In this document: piece after piece, positions 10,636 to 19,430 of the stretch
Numbering within the stretch: position 1 is the stretch's first letter
Layout: every line of letters begins with the position of its first letter
Origin: Cohnella ginsengisoli
GTDB lineage: Bacteria > Bacillota > Bacilli > Paenibacillales > Paenibacillaceae
DNA: 64,000 nucleotides
Direction of reading: 5' to 3'
Assembly (NCBI RefSeq): GCF_029525555.1
Contig: NZ_JAPDHZ010000002.1
Location: 99,868 to 163,867, forward strand
Made by a program: the position numbers and the translations under genes
The notes under the pieces: model-generated
Told to the model about the DNA's origin: nothing
The model's input: the letters and a program-made list of their open reading frames with translations, nothing else
Database searches by the model: none

Positions 10636-11037
10636 TTATTTGGTGCCTTCGTCCAGATAAAACGGGTACACCTGGTTGAACAGGTTGTTCGTCGATCGGA
10701 CGACGTAGTCCACGGACAGCTTGATGCGTCCGGGCTGGGACGGATCCGTCTCGGCGCGAACCTCCACGTCCTTGACGCGCGGCTCCCAGACGACGATCGC
10801 CTCGCGCGCATCGCTCTCGAGCAGACGCAGCGTCGTCTCGTCAAGTCCGGAGAAGGCATAACCGGACAGCCCGCTGCCGAAGCCCGGACGCATGACGCGT
10901 TCCCCGCGCGACGTCATGAGCACGATGCGGATCGCTTCCGCGATATCGTCCTCGCCCTCGGACATCAGCATGCGGCCGGTCGTGGCGTCGACCCCGACGG
11001 GGAAGCGCCAGCCTTTGCCTAGAAACGAAGCGGACAT
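10636..11037 (-). CDS. GPW/gp25-type baseplate wedge protein
   Basis: This 133-residue protein of normal family length has the gp25 core: GKGWRFPVGVDATTGRMLMS near the N-terminus, then EAIRIVLMTSRGERVMRPGFGSGL, which includes the conserved GER-R-P-GSGL pattern. gp25 is the small wedge protein that primes sheath assembly at the baseplate (Afp9 equivalent). The start follows GGGAGGGAAGGAC, and the gene sits 48 bases after the spike gene and 30 bases before the large wedge gene. No irregularity is visible. Confidence 0.92.
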   Translation of the reverse strand: MSASFLGKGWRFPVGVDATTGRMLMSEGEDDIAEAIRIVLMTSRGERVMRPGFGSGLSGYAFSGLDETTLRLLESDAREAIVVWEPRVKDVEVRAETDPSQPGRIKLSVDYVVRSTNNLFNQVYPFYLDEGTK

Positions 11038-11085
11038 GTCCTTCCCTCCCTGCCGCGCGCCGTCGGCAGACGCCGGACGGCCGCG

Positions 11086-11799
11086 CTAATTGATCTTGAC
11101 CAACGAGCCCTTGATATTGATAATGCCGTCGCTCTTCATATCGATGCTTGCCGACGCCTGCAGGCTAAGCTGCGCGGACGCCTCGATTTTCAACTGGGTG
11201 CCTTTGATCTCGACGGCGTTCGGCGCTTCGATCGTGATCTTGCCGGTCTTGTCGAGCGTGATCTTGGCGCCGGCCGACTTGACGACGACCGTCCCCGTCC
11301 CGCCTCCGGTCAGCACGACCGATTGAACGCCGTCGTTCGTCGCCACCTCGACCTTGTTTTCCTTTTCGGAGATGTCGACCTTAAAGCCTTTGGCGGTCTT
11401 GAGCGTGATCTTGCCGTCTCCGTCGGTATCCTGAAAAACCATCTCGTGCCCGCCGCGCGAGCGGATTTTGCGGATATCGTTTTTTTCGTGCTTGGCCGGC
11501 GGCAAAGCGTTCTTGGTCCACAGGCTGCCGATGACGTAAGGGAGCTTGAGGCTGCCCATCTCAAATGCGACCAGCACCTCGTCCCCGACCTCCGGCACGA
11601 ACATCGTCCCCCGGTCGCCGCCGCCCATGAGCGAAGCGATCGGCACCCAGTCGGTTTCGTTATCGTTTTCCCGCACCGCGAATTTGAGCTTGACGCGATT
11701 GCGCTTCTCCGGATCGCTGTTGTTCGTGACGGTGGCGACCATGACGCCGTTCACGCTGCCCGCATTGGGCCGCGAGCCCGAGTAGTCTTGCCCCATCAT
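11086..11799 (-). CDS. Spike protein, gp5/Vgr-type OB-fold and beta-helix
   Basis: This 237-residue protein begins MMGQDYSGSRP. Residues 20-100 are the OB-fold of Vgr/gp5 spikes (GVMVATVTNNSDPEKRNRVK and ALVAFEMG-type strands, including EVGDEVLVAFEMGSLKLPYV). The C-terminal half is a repeated short-strand beta-helix (KITLDKTGKITIEAPNAVEI, LKIEASAQLSLQASASIDM). It is the central piercing spike under the tube. The ATG overlaps the hub stop codon in an ATGA arrangement, so the two are translationally coupled but separate. In the raw sequence the hub frame runs straight into this gene because of a one-base shift upstream; the apparent long fusion is not real. A PAAR-type tip protein was not found nearby. 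Confidence 0.88.
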   Translation of the reverse strand: MMGQDYSGSRPNAGSVNGVMVATVTNNSDPEKRNRVKLKFAVRENDNETDWVPIASLMGGGDRGTMFVPEVGDEVLVAFEMGSLKLPYVIGSLWTKNALPPAKHEKNDIRKIRSRGGHEMVFQDTDGDGKITLKTAKGFKVDISEKENKVEVATNDGVQSVVLTGGGTGTVVVKSAGAKITLDKTGKITIEAPNAVEIKGTQLKIEASAQLSLQASASIDMKSDGIINIKGSLVKIN

Positions 11800-12894
11800 A
11801 TGGCGTTCCCCTCCACGTTGAAGCTGGTAACGTAACCGTTCGTGTCGATGGCGTGCGTCACGTTGCTCAGCAGCATCGGCTGGTTGAATTGGCGGCCGAC
11901 GTTTTGCAGCTTGATGAACCGCCCCGCTCGAATCTCGGGGGAGGCCGATGCACGTGCCCGACCCGGTCACCAGTTCCATTGCCTTGTCGTTCATGATCGA
12001 GTCCGCCAGCTTCTGCGCGGCCGCAACGGTCGTATATTCCATGAATTCCGTCTCGATCAAATAGGACGAGAGCGCGCCCATGATATTCGGGCCCGATCGG
12101 CCGTTCGAACCGATGATGCCGACCGCCTTCGACTTCGCCTCGATCGGCTCGTACGTGTCGGGATCGATGCCTCTCACGACGACCTGCGTCACCTGGTTGG
12201 AGATGTCAACCTCCGCGGAGTAGCTCAGCAAGCTCTTGCCGTAAGTAAGCGTGAGCACCTCGGCAGCGGAAGGATTGCGCTTTTTAAAATAGAGCTTCGA
12301 GCCGACGACCATGAAGTCCCGTTCGTTGTCGAACGCAAGGGAATGCAAAAAGTGAAAATCGCTCACCCGATGCTGCTCGATGCGCGGGATCGGCGACATC
12401 GTATCGTCGACGTCGGGCGTAAGCCCGTACTTCGAGGCGATCTGCCGGGCGACGTCGCTCGCCTTCTTGTCCTTCCATTGGCTCGATTGCTTGCTTCGCA
12501 TCATAAGCATCGACTTGTCCATGCCCTTGACGCTCACGACCGGCAGCCCGCCTGTCGGGTAGTCGACGCCGACGCCGGTCACGAGGCCTTCGAAAACCGT
12601 CTCGAATCGATCGGTATACCCCATCTTGATCGTGATGGACTTGCCGACGTCGACCAGGGAACCGAGCCACTTAAGCGAGCGGGCGACCGGATCGAAGGCG
12701 TTGGAGATGCGGAAGCTGAAGTGGTCCGAAAACATCCCGGTCCTCGACGTGACGCGCAGGCTTTGAACGGCCGCGCCGATCCGAACGAGATTTTGCCCGT
12801 CGATGAGGATCTCGAACGCCGGAGCGAAAAACGAACGGTATTTGCTCTCAAGCTGCGACAGCTCGTACGTCGTCGTATCGAACTTGACCGTCAA
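11796..12894 (-). CDS. Hub protein, phage late control D/gp27-like (one-base frameshift)
   Basis: Residues 1-320 show the gpD/gp27 hub fold: a start rich in beta strands, FSFRISNAFDPVARSLKWLG, YTDRFETVFEGLVTGVGVDY and DKKASDVARQIASKYGLTPD. Near the end the open frame changes to Arg/Gln-rich nonsense. Removing one base from the G5 run at 11937-11941 restores the family-like end (LPEIRAGRFIKLQNVGRQF to NGYVTSFNVEGNAI) and a stop at 11796 that overlaps the spike start. The repaired length is 365 residues. The hub is the trimeric adaptor between baseplate and spike, and the gene lies 6 bases after the LysM adaptor gene. The frameshift is most likely a sequence error, since the remainder keeps its normal coding character. 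Confidence 0.82.
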
Positions 12895-12900
12895 CCGTCC

Positions 12901-13527
12901 TCACTCCAATCTCGGGATGATTAGCTTGCGTCCCGCCGGCAGACGCCGCGGATTATCGATGCCGTTGGCCTCGGCGATGGCGCGCCACCGGGACGGATCC
13001 TCGTACTCCTCGGCGGCGAGCATCCACAGCTGCTCGTCCTGCTTCAGCGTCTTCTGCTTCGTGCGGTCGGCCGATTGGCGCGGCACCTGCTGGTACTGCT
13101 CCGTCATGCTCAGCACCGCGCGCAGCGTGACGTTCAGCGTCGCCCGCACCGGAATGCCGGTGTCTAGAAACATCGTGAACCGCTGCGACACCTTCTCCGC
13201 GACGCCCTTGAAGTTGAGCGAGCCCCACACGAACCTGCACAAGGGCGGCGCGTGCAAGTCGCTGTCGACCTGCAGCAGCCCGCTGATCTTCGCCGTATGC
13301 GCCCGGACGTCGGTTCCTTTTTCGTACGTGTCGAAAAAAAGATCCATCGTCAGCGTCGTCGCCTCGCCGCTCACGAACTGGGCGATCGGCGATTGCAGGC
13401 CGGGCACGGCATGCCACGAATAACTGTTGCCGGCCTGCAGCATATATTCGCCGGGATTGAACAGCACGTCGACCGTCTCTTGCGAATTGCTCTTGATGAT
13501 GACGATTTTGGCTTTGGACAAGGCCAT
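12901..13527 (-). CDS. CIS tube-domain/LysM adaptor protein (Afp7-like)
   Basis: This 208-residue protein begins with the contractile-injection-system tube domain (KAKIVIIKSNSQETVDVLFN, then LTMDLFFDTYEKGTDVRAH). The middle contains VWGSLNFKGVAEKVSQRFTM, and residues about 163-206 form a LysM module (LWMLAAEEYEDPSRWRAIAE, RLPAGRKLIIPRLE). In related particles this protein joins the tube to the hub, and the LysM is thought to contact peptidoglycan-like or structural partners. It sits between the disordered protein and the hub gene, in the usual eCIS order. Length and composition are normal. Confidence 0.9.
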   Translation of the reverse strand: MALSKAKIVIIKSNSQETVDVLFNPGEYMLQAGNSYSWHAVPGLQSPIAQFVSGEATTLTMDLFFDTYEKGTDVRAHTAKISGLLQVDSDLHAPPLCRFVWGSLNFKGVAEKVSQRFTMFLDTGIPVRATLNVTLRAVLSMTEQYQQVPRQSADRTKQKTLKQDEQLWMLAAEEYEDPSRWRAIAEANGIDNPRRLPAGRKLIIPRLE

Positions 13528-13541
13528 CGTGAATTCCTCCG

Positions 13542-15491
13542 TCAGTATCCGCTAAGGCGCTGCTCGAACTTCATGCGGCGCATGAGCGCCGTGTATACCG
13601 TGTCGGCGAGCCGCTCGGGATCGAGCTCCGGCATCTCGCGCACCGCCTGCTGGAGCTGCTCGGTGCTCAGCCGCGGCGGCTCTTGCGCGGCTGGCTGCGT
13701 CGGCTGCTGCTGCGCAGGCGCGCTTGCCTTAGGCGCGCGGCGCAGCTCCAGGTCCGCGGCAGGCGCGGGCTGAGGCTGCGCCTCTGGGGCGCCGGCTTGC
13801 TGCGCCCGGCGAAGCCGCAATTCGGCGGCCGGCGCCGGACGTGGCTGCGCGCTTGGCGGGCTAGCCTGCTGTTCGCTGGTCAGCTGGCGCGCTGCCGCCG
13901 CCGCCAATGCCGGCTCGGGAAGCGATACGTCCCGAGGCGCTGTCCGGTGCATCTGAGCGGACGCAGCGTCGGCCGAGGCAGCGAGCGCAGGCATGCCGAG
14001 CGAACGAGCGGATGCCGGCATGCGTGCAATCTCTCGCTGTCGACCCGAGACCGATTGGGAATGCGGCGAGGTCTGCACGGTCCGCTGGAGCGTATGGTTC
14101 TGCTCCGTCCGGATGGAACGCACCGGCTGCGCGATCGAGGAACGCACTGCGAGCGGCATCCGTGCGCCAGATACGTTGGGCATTGATCGGTCTCTCATAA
14201 GCAATCGCGCGGCCGGCGAGCTCGAAGCAGACAGCGAGCTTGAAGCAGAAGGCGAGCTTGAAGCAGACTTGGTATCTTTTTTCGTTCGATAGGCGATCGC
14301 CGCGGTATGCAGCATGCCGGCCCGTGTCGTCTGTCGACCCGATTGTTCACGCTGAATCGGATACGACTTCGTCTCGTCATGCACGATTCGCGGGCTCGCG
14401 GCTCCCAGCGACGAACGTACGTCCGTCGCCGGGCTTGCAGCCGAATCCCTGGCGCCATCTTGACCCAATCGATCGCTCCGCCGAGCAATGGCGCCACCCA
14501 CGGGAGCATTCGCGACGCCGACATCGTTGACGCCTTGTCTCCGCGTGAATGAAGGCGCATTGCCGGATGTTTCAATCGCAGGGTTCCCTGCAATCCGTTG
14601 CGCAGGCAGCGGGCCTTGCATTCCGCTTGCACGCAACCGCCCGACTTGTTTCCAACGTTCTTGCATCGTTAGACGTGCTATAAGGGCCGATGGCGCGAGT
14701 TCTCCTGGATGACTGCGATTCAACTCCGATGAACGCGCGCCGGCTGTGAAGCCGATGGAATCATGAAGATTCTGCTTCTGCCGCTGAATCGAAAGTTGCG
14801 TTCGGTCAGCCGTCTTTTCGGCTGTACCGGATTTCCAGGACCTCATTGAGCCATAAATCCTCAGCGAATCGCGTATCCCCGAATTACGTCCGTCCGCGTT
14901 CGTTATAAGCTGCAGATGTTCGATCCCCGATCTTATTAGACGGGCGCCGGCCTGAACGCTGCGGCCTCGATGCATGGACCACAGATCCGAAATCCGCAAA
15001 CTGGACATTCCGAGCGCGCCTTCACTTCGCCTGGTCTTTTCGGCTGCTTCGCTCGGCGAATCGGCCGTTCCGCCCGGCGAACCGACCGCTGCGAAGCGCC
15101 CCGCTCTCGTCTTTGCTTGACCGGCGCGATCGGACGACAGGCTGCGAACGGCACCGAGTTTGAAGACGAGCCGCGGCGCTTCAATCGCCTTACCTGCGCG
15201 AGCCTGTCCCCCCGATGCACGGTTGGAGGAACTTGGACCTTCAGGCGGAAGCGCCTTTTCGCCGATCGGATCACGAACGGCTGCGGCACGGCGGTTAGCT
15301 GTTTGTGGCGGGCTAGCCCCGTTAATAAAGTCCTTTCTATCGATGCGCCTGACATCCACGGTTCGCCCTTCGACAGGAAGACCAAACCGCGCATTGCGTT
15401 TAAGCACCAACGCCGGCACCGAATTTATGCGCCCGCCTTCCTTGGAAAGGGTTCGGCCCAAGCTGCGAAGGCTTGCGGTCTGCATGCGCAC
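13542..15491 (-). CDS. Long disordered basic protein with conserved C-terminal helix
   Basis: Most of the 649 residues are Arg/Ser/Ala/Gln-rich and lack hydrophobic spacing, so the protein is predicted to be disordered. Several stretches repeat Ala-Pro-Gln with LELRR or LRLRRA blocks (roughly residues 550-620). Only the end is order-like: STEQLQQAVREMPELDPERL followed by ADTVYTALMRRMKFEQRLSGY. That end resembles the short terminal helix (ADRVY-x-L-RR-x-E-R type) that I recall in other eCIS proteins encoded next to the LysM adaptor. The gene is 14 bases upstream of the adaptor gene. It and its neighbour occupy the place where tailed phages carry the tape-measure gene, so a length-ruler or assembly role is possible but unproven. 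Confidence 0.6.
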   Translation of the reverse strand: MRMQTASLRSLGRTLSKEGGRINSVPALVLKRNARFGLPVEGRTVDVRRIDRKDFINGASPPQTANRRAAAVRDPIGEKALPPEGPSSSNRASGGQARAGKAIEAPRLVFKLGAVRSLSSDRAGQAKTRAGRFAAVGSPGGTADSPSEAAEKTRRSEGALGMSSLRISDLWSMHRGRSVQAGARLIRSGIEHLQLITNADGRNSGIRDSLRIYGSMRSWKSGTAEKTADRTQLSIQRQKQNLHDSIGFTAGARSSELNRSHPGELAPSALIARLTMQERWKQVGRLRASGMQGPLPAQRIAGNPAIETSGNAPSFTRRQGVNDVGVANAPVGGAIARRSDRLGQDGARDSAASPATDVRSSLGAASPRIVHDETKSYPIQREQSGRQTTRAGMLHTAAIAYRTKKDTKSASSSPSASSSLSASSSPAARLLMRDRSMPNVSGARMPLAVRSSIAQPVRSIRTEQNHTLQRTVQTSPHSQSVSGRQREIARMPASARSLGMPALAASADAASAQMHRTAPRDVSLPEPALAAAAARQLTSEQQASPPSAQPRPAPAAELRLRRAQQAGAPEAQPQPAPAADLELRRAPKASAPAQQQPTQPAAQEPPRLSTEQLQQAVREMPELDPERLADTVYTALMRRMKFEQRLSGY

Positions 15492-15501
15492 TTGGCGGCC
15501 G

Positions 15502-18043
15502 CTAGGCAGCTTCGCATTCGCATCGTTTTTTTAATTGCTTCGTCGCTTCGACCGACAGCTGCCTCGAAGATCGGAGAAGCTGCTTCGCGCCGCGGTGCAT
15601 ACGCGCCTCCCGTTCTCTGCTCTCGTTCGCTTGGTTTGCCTGATGCCGCGTAGCAAGGATGCCGCCCCATCGGCGGCTGTTCGCCTCTTGCCCTCCAGCC
15701 TTTTCATGAACGTTGCGCGTTGTAGGATCCGACGAATCCGACATGGATTCGCGGCCACGCAGCTTCTGCCCGTTCTCTCTATCGGAATGACCCGTCCCTG
15801 CCGTCGTCTCGCCGGAATGAATTGCCGTCGCTCCCTCCTCAGCGGACTGCCAACGGGAAGCGTAGCCACGATTCAATCGGGTTGACGTCGCCCCCGGCAC
15901 GAACGCCCGTCGCGCGACGCTGTGCACCAATACGCCCAGCCGCGGCGCCTCTTCTCTCTCAATCGCTCTCGCGGACAACGATAGTCGAAAGGGCCGCGAG
16001 GAAGGGGGGCGCTTGAATTCGCGTTTCATGATAGAGAGATTCGTTAGAAACAGGCGCCATACGCATGTCTGGCAAGTTATTTTCGCGCATCGAATCCGAT
16101 GCTTGCGATTGTTCCGAGCCTGGCTGCGCTGCCAGGGGAAACGAAGCTTTGCTGGACTCGCCCCCGTCAATCCACGGTTCCCCGCTCTCGCGATTGCCCG
16201 GAAACAGCTCGTGACGGCGGTCGCTCTCATGCCTGCCGCTGCCGTGAACGTATCTTCCATCGCGAAGGTGATCATCAGCCTTCCATGCAGGGAGATCACC
16301 TCGCTTAACTGCAGGTGGTCCCTGCGATTCCGGCAGTTTCTGTTCAAAGTCGTCGTCCTGCAGGTGACGCCCGGTCTCCACATGGCGCTCGACCGCCCGC
16401 CCCCCGGCACTTTTCACCCGCCGATCGCCGGCAGCGAAATCGGAATTCGAGTCACGGTCAGCTTCTGCGCGATTCCCGACGTCGCCAGCTTTCGACGCCT
16501 CGCGTGCGTTTTCCTCGATAGATCCGTTCTTCTTCGCAAACGAACGATGCAAGTCGCTCTGGCCGACGTAAGGCTGATCTGCCGTCTCCTGGCGTTCGGG
16601 CTCATGGTGATGAACGGGCGCCGATTCGCTCCTCCGGCTCTGACCGCGTGCCTGCAAGAAGCCAGTAGACTGCCGGTCATCGGATGGAGCAGGCTGCACG
16701 TCTCGTCGCTGTCCCGTTTCGATAGAAGCCGGCTTACCCGGTTGTCCCGTGCTCGCACGGGAAGGTACTGCCGATGTTCGATCCTGAGAAGGATTAGCGC
16801 CCCGCGGCTGCCGACGGACCTGTGCATGCACAAAACCCGGCGTGGACAACGTCATCTGTCTGACAACGGAAAAGTCCAATCCCGCAGGACCGGCAGCCAG
16901 ACGGGCCAGCAGCTGGCGCACGGCAGGCGCCGATAACGCGATGCTTCCTTTGACCGGAACCGGCTTGCGGCGATCGGCATTCGGCAAGCCGAAGTTTTTC
17001 GCAGAAGACCGCTGTAAAAACCGGGCACGCAATCGCCTTGCGTCGGCAGCGGCTTTTAATGTACCAAGACTCCCGCGATGTGGAACGCCCGGTATAGGCG
17101 AATCGCGTTCCGACGCACTGGAGTTCGAAGCGGCATCCCCGTCGCGATGGAGCGGCGACTTGGACAATTCCGTATTCTTGTCGGCATGCCGCTCGCCGAT
17201 GCGACTGCCATCGACTGCCTGGGACTTTTGTTCGCGCACGCCATTCTCAGCCGCAATCAGCGGATCGTCTTGAAGCGTACGCTCCGATTGCGGAAGCAAT
17301 GCCTCATCCCATTCGGCATGGTCCTGCAGGTCCTTTACGCGCTCCTTCCGCTCCCGATCGCGGCTGTCCGGCGCAGCCAGTCGATTCTGCCGCCGGGGCT
17401 CATCGCTTTTAGCGTTAGGTCGTTTCCATTGATGTCCCTGCTCGCGTATGTCCGAATTCGGCCGGCGCTTCTGCATTTCGCGCTCGCGTCCACCATCCAC
17501 CGGCAATCGCTTCCGCTTACCTTGCTCGCGCGGTTCCGCTTCTGACGGCCGCGCCTGATCGCCATGCCGGGGGACACTTGCTTCCATCCCGTTTGCTTGT
17601 CGTCCATGCGCGCGCAAATCCGTTGCCGGCGCGAGCCGTCCGGCATCCGGTCTTGGCTGCGCAGGCGTATACGGCACTTGGACCGCCTGCTCCCGCACGA
17701 TCCGCTGCTCTCTTACGAGGCGTTCGACTTCGCGTACGACGACGGTATGCCGTTCGACGACGCGTTCCTTGACGATCGTGCGGACCTCGCTGCGCATGGG
17801 CGATCCGTACGGCTGCACTGAAGGAGGAGCCGAACGCGAACGCTTCTGTTCGAGCGGCGCATGGCCCGGCCGCGCACGCTTGGTCGAAGTCGGAACCGCG
17901 CGGAAAACAAGAGCGGGCCGGGTCGACTGCGCCTGACCGCGAAGCGAAACGTATTTGCGCTTGATCGCAGCGGCGAAAGCGCCGTTCTGCGGCTTCGCGC
18001 CGGCCGCCGAAATGCGGCGAAGCCCGCCTTTGATTCGCTTCAT
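15502..18043 (-). CDS. Very long disordered Arg/Gln/Glu-rich protein (one-base frameshift)
   Basis: The protein starts MKRIKGGLRRISAAGAKPQ after a GGAGGAGGAGC ribosome binding site. It is strongly charged and low in hydrophobics, with one valine-rich amphipathic stretch near residues 85-125 (VRTIVKERVVERHTVVVREV). The first frame stops at 15959, but removing one base from the G6 run at 16004-16009 lets it continue to 15502. That extension, with REEAPRLGVLVHSVARRAFV and an ending KQLLRSSRQLSVEATKQLKK, has the same composition and GC-rich third positions. The repaired protein is 846 residues and ends 11 bases before the next start. I do not recognise a domain. Its position suggests a structural or ruler function in the particle. 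Confidence 0.55.
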
Positions 18044-18106
18044 GCTCCTCCTCCTTCCGCGCGGAACGCCTGCGAGCGGCGCGGCCGCATGACGCGAACG
18101 CCTTTT

Positions 18107-18568
18107 CTATTTCTTGGAGAATATCGCCTTGATGCCGTTATGCACCAGCTCTACCGATTCGATCGCGACATCGCTCGACCTCGCATCGAGCGCCGGTCCC
18201 GTCCATTTAACCGGGTAAGCCTCGAAAAAATTCCAGCGGCACAGCTCTTCGCCGTCCTGACGGTACAAGATGATCGAGCCGCTCTTGCGCGTCACCGAGC
18301 CGCGAACGGTCTGATCGTACCAGTCCCATAACGCCGACGACGAGGAAAAGCCGCGACGAAGCACGATTTGGGCGAAACGCGTCCCTTTTGGAAAACGGTG
18401 CGTATAGCCGTTCACGCCGCCTTCGCGATATTCCTCGTACTCCGTCTGCGATTCGAGCCCTTGTACGTCGGAGAAGCCGGCTACCAGCATCCCGTCCAGC
18501 TCGACGTCGAAGCGGAAGCTGCCGAGCACGTCGCGGGTATTGCCGTTCGCCCCCATAGAGCCGGTCAC
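18107..18568 (-). CDS. Tail tube protein 2 (gp19-like, TIGR02241 family)
   Basis: This 153-residue protein of normal tube-protein length contains FRFDVELDGMLVAGFSDVQG, the YEEYREGGVNGYTHRFPKGT loop and the C-terminal strand SSDVAIESVELVHNGIKAIF. These are hallmarks of the T4 gp19-like tube family found in all eCIS (Afp1/5-like). It builds part of the inner tube, probably the baseplate-proximal initiator ring, since it is encoded closer to the baseplate genes than the other tube gene. The stop of the DUF6760 frame (18565) overlaps its ATG by four bases, which implies translational coupling. Confidence 0.92.
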   Translation of the reverse strand: MTGSMGANGNTRDVLGSFRFDVELDGMLVAGFSDVQGLESQTEYEEYREGGVNGYTHRFPKGTRFAQIVLRRGFSSSSALWDWYDQTVRGSVTRKSGSIILYRQDGEELCRWNFFEAYPVKWTGPALDARSSDVAIESVELVHNGIKAIFSKK

Positions 18569-18825
18569 CTCCTGCCGAATACGTCGAACGGATTGTTTTT
18601 ATCGGGCTCGTCGTTCAGCTTCTTGTTGATTTTCGAAATCTCGTCGCACCACCGTCTTCGCTCGCGATGCTCCATGTTCATGATGTCGTCGTGCGGCCAA
18701 TGGAAGTAATAAGCGATAAAGCCGACCTCTTCGTACAACCGGTCTGCGGCGTACGTTACGAGAGGCCCTCCGCTACGGACAAAAAATCCACTTCCACCTC
18801 GAACTCGTGGTCGCATTTCGGACAT
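18565..18825 (-). CDS. DUF6760-like small eCIS protein, possibly made by -1 frameshifting
   Basis: The conserved part is ADRLYEEVGFIAYYFHWPHD followed by DIMNMEHRERRRWCDEISKI, typical of the small DUF6760 proteins of eCIS operons. The frame is open to an ATG at 18825, but that start lacks a ribosome binding site and the first 25 residues come from out-of-frame sequence of the neighbouring gene. No convincing internal start exists before the conserved block. The alternative is that ribosomes reach this frame by slipping -1 at T-TTT-TTG (18786-18780) inside the upstream gene, which gives a 190-residue fusion. Which form is made cannot be decided from the sequence. Function is unknown beyond its fixed place between tube genes. 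Confidence 0.7.
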   Translation of the reverse strand: MSEMRPRVRGGSGFFVRSGGPLVTYAADRLYEEVGFIAYYFHWPHDDIMNMEHRERRRWCDEISKINKKLNDEPDKNNPFDVFGRR

Positions 18826-19136
18826 GCCGTTTGCAATTTCGGTGTTTCAAGCTCGTTGATCTGACGGTATATATTTTGAAGATAGGACAAGTCTGCCGTA
18901 AACAGCTTTTCGATCACCTTTGTATCGATATGCTTGAGCTCGCCGAGACGCGTCACGACGCGCGCGAGCAGAATGACGGTCAGATAGCTGGCATTTTGCT
19001 GGACGCGAGGATCCCTCATGGGCAAAATCTCGTCGGCGGCCGTCGCCAGCCTCATGACGCCGCGTTTGTGCAAATTGCCGGCTTCGTCGACGTAGCCGCG
19101 GGGAAGTTCGAATTCATATTCGGTTTGAAAGGCCAT
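18756..19136 (-). CDS. Tail-assembly-chaperone-like small eCIS protein
   Basis: This 126-residue protein begins MAFQTEYEFELPRGYVDEAG and continues with RGVMRLATAADEILPMRDPR and YLTVILLARVVTRLGELKHI, a pattern I recall in a conserved small protein encoded between eCIS tube genes. The C-terminus holds a single CPKCDHEFEVEVDF knuckle (one Cys pair). Size, acidic character, position just after the first tube gene and overlap with a second frame all parallel the G/GT tail-assembly chaperones of tailed phages. The start has a strong TGGAGGAG site. Assigning a chaperone function is an inference. Confidence 0.65.
   Translation of the reverse strand: MAFQTEYEFELPRGYVDEAGNLHKRGVMRLATAADEILPMRDPRVQQNASYLTVILLARVVTRLGELKHIDTKVIEKLFTADLSYLQNIYRQINELETPKLQTACPKCDHEFEVEVDFLSVAEGLS
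18780..18786 (-). promoter_or_regulatory. Candidate -1 slippery heptamer T-TTT-TTG
   Basis: On the minus strand codons GAT-TTT-TTG of the chaperone-like gene form the X-XXY-YYZ pattern TTTTTTG. Slipping back one base continues into the DUF6760 frame. An SD-like AGGTGG lies 7 bases upstream, comparable to the internal SD that stimulates dnaX frameshifting. No strong downstream hairpin is seen. Confidence 0.45.
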
Positions 19137-19430
19137 GATGCTCCTCCAGTCATAAATTCAAATTCGCGATCAGCCATGCGGACGGCATCGTCCGCGGATG
19201 CGCGCATGCATCTGGCGGTAACGGCGGACTGCAAGAAAAGCGGGTCGAAAAACGCGACCTGCGCTTCTGGCAACCGGCTACATAAGCGATGCGCCGCACC
19301 GGCCTACATAAATAGACACGGACCGTGCAAAGCCTATATCGCTCGGCTTAAATGCGGGAAAGCTGCCGACAGATACATCGCACCTGCCGGTCAGCTCTCC
19401 AGCCGTCCCCGAAGGGGCGTGGGACTTGCG
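19137..19430 (-). other. Gap between tube gene and chaperone-like gene
   Basis: About 290 bases without a convincing gene. Just after the tube stop the transcript can form a small CCC-C-UUCG-GGG hairpin (about 19400-19415). There is no T-tract, so it looks more like an mRNA-stability element than a terminator. A minus-strand frame of about 70 codons crosses it but overlaps the next gene out of frame and is not supported. Confidence 0.4.

Noticed and set aside
11086..12894. Single 602-residue VgrG-like hub-spike fusion
   Set aside because: The linking stretch is out-of-frame Arg/Gln-rich sequence; correcting one base gives two proteins with an ATGA overlap.
15502..16410. Separate gene downstream of the long disordered protein
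   Set aside because: Its first half overlaps the long gene out of frame; its second half is better read as the C-terminus of that gene after a one-base correction.
18756..18825. Explaining the DUF6760 overlap as another homopolymer overcall
   Set aside because: Joining the frames would need one extra T, the opposite change from the fifteen homopolymer breaks found in this window.
19052..19273. About 73-codon minus-strand frame between tube and chaperone-like genes
   Set aside because: It overlaps the start of the chaperone-like gene out of frame, has no good ribosome binding site and no family resemblance.
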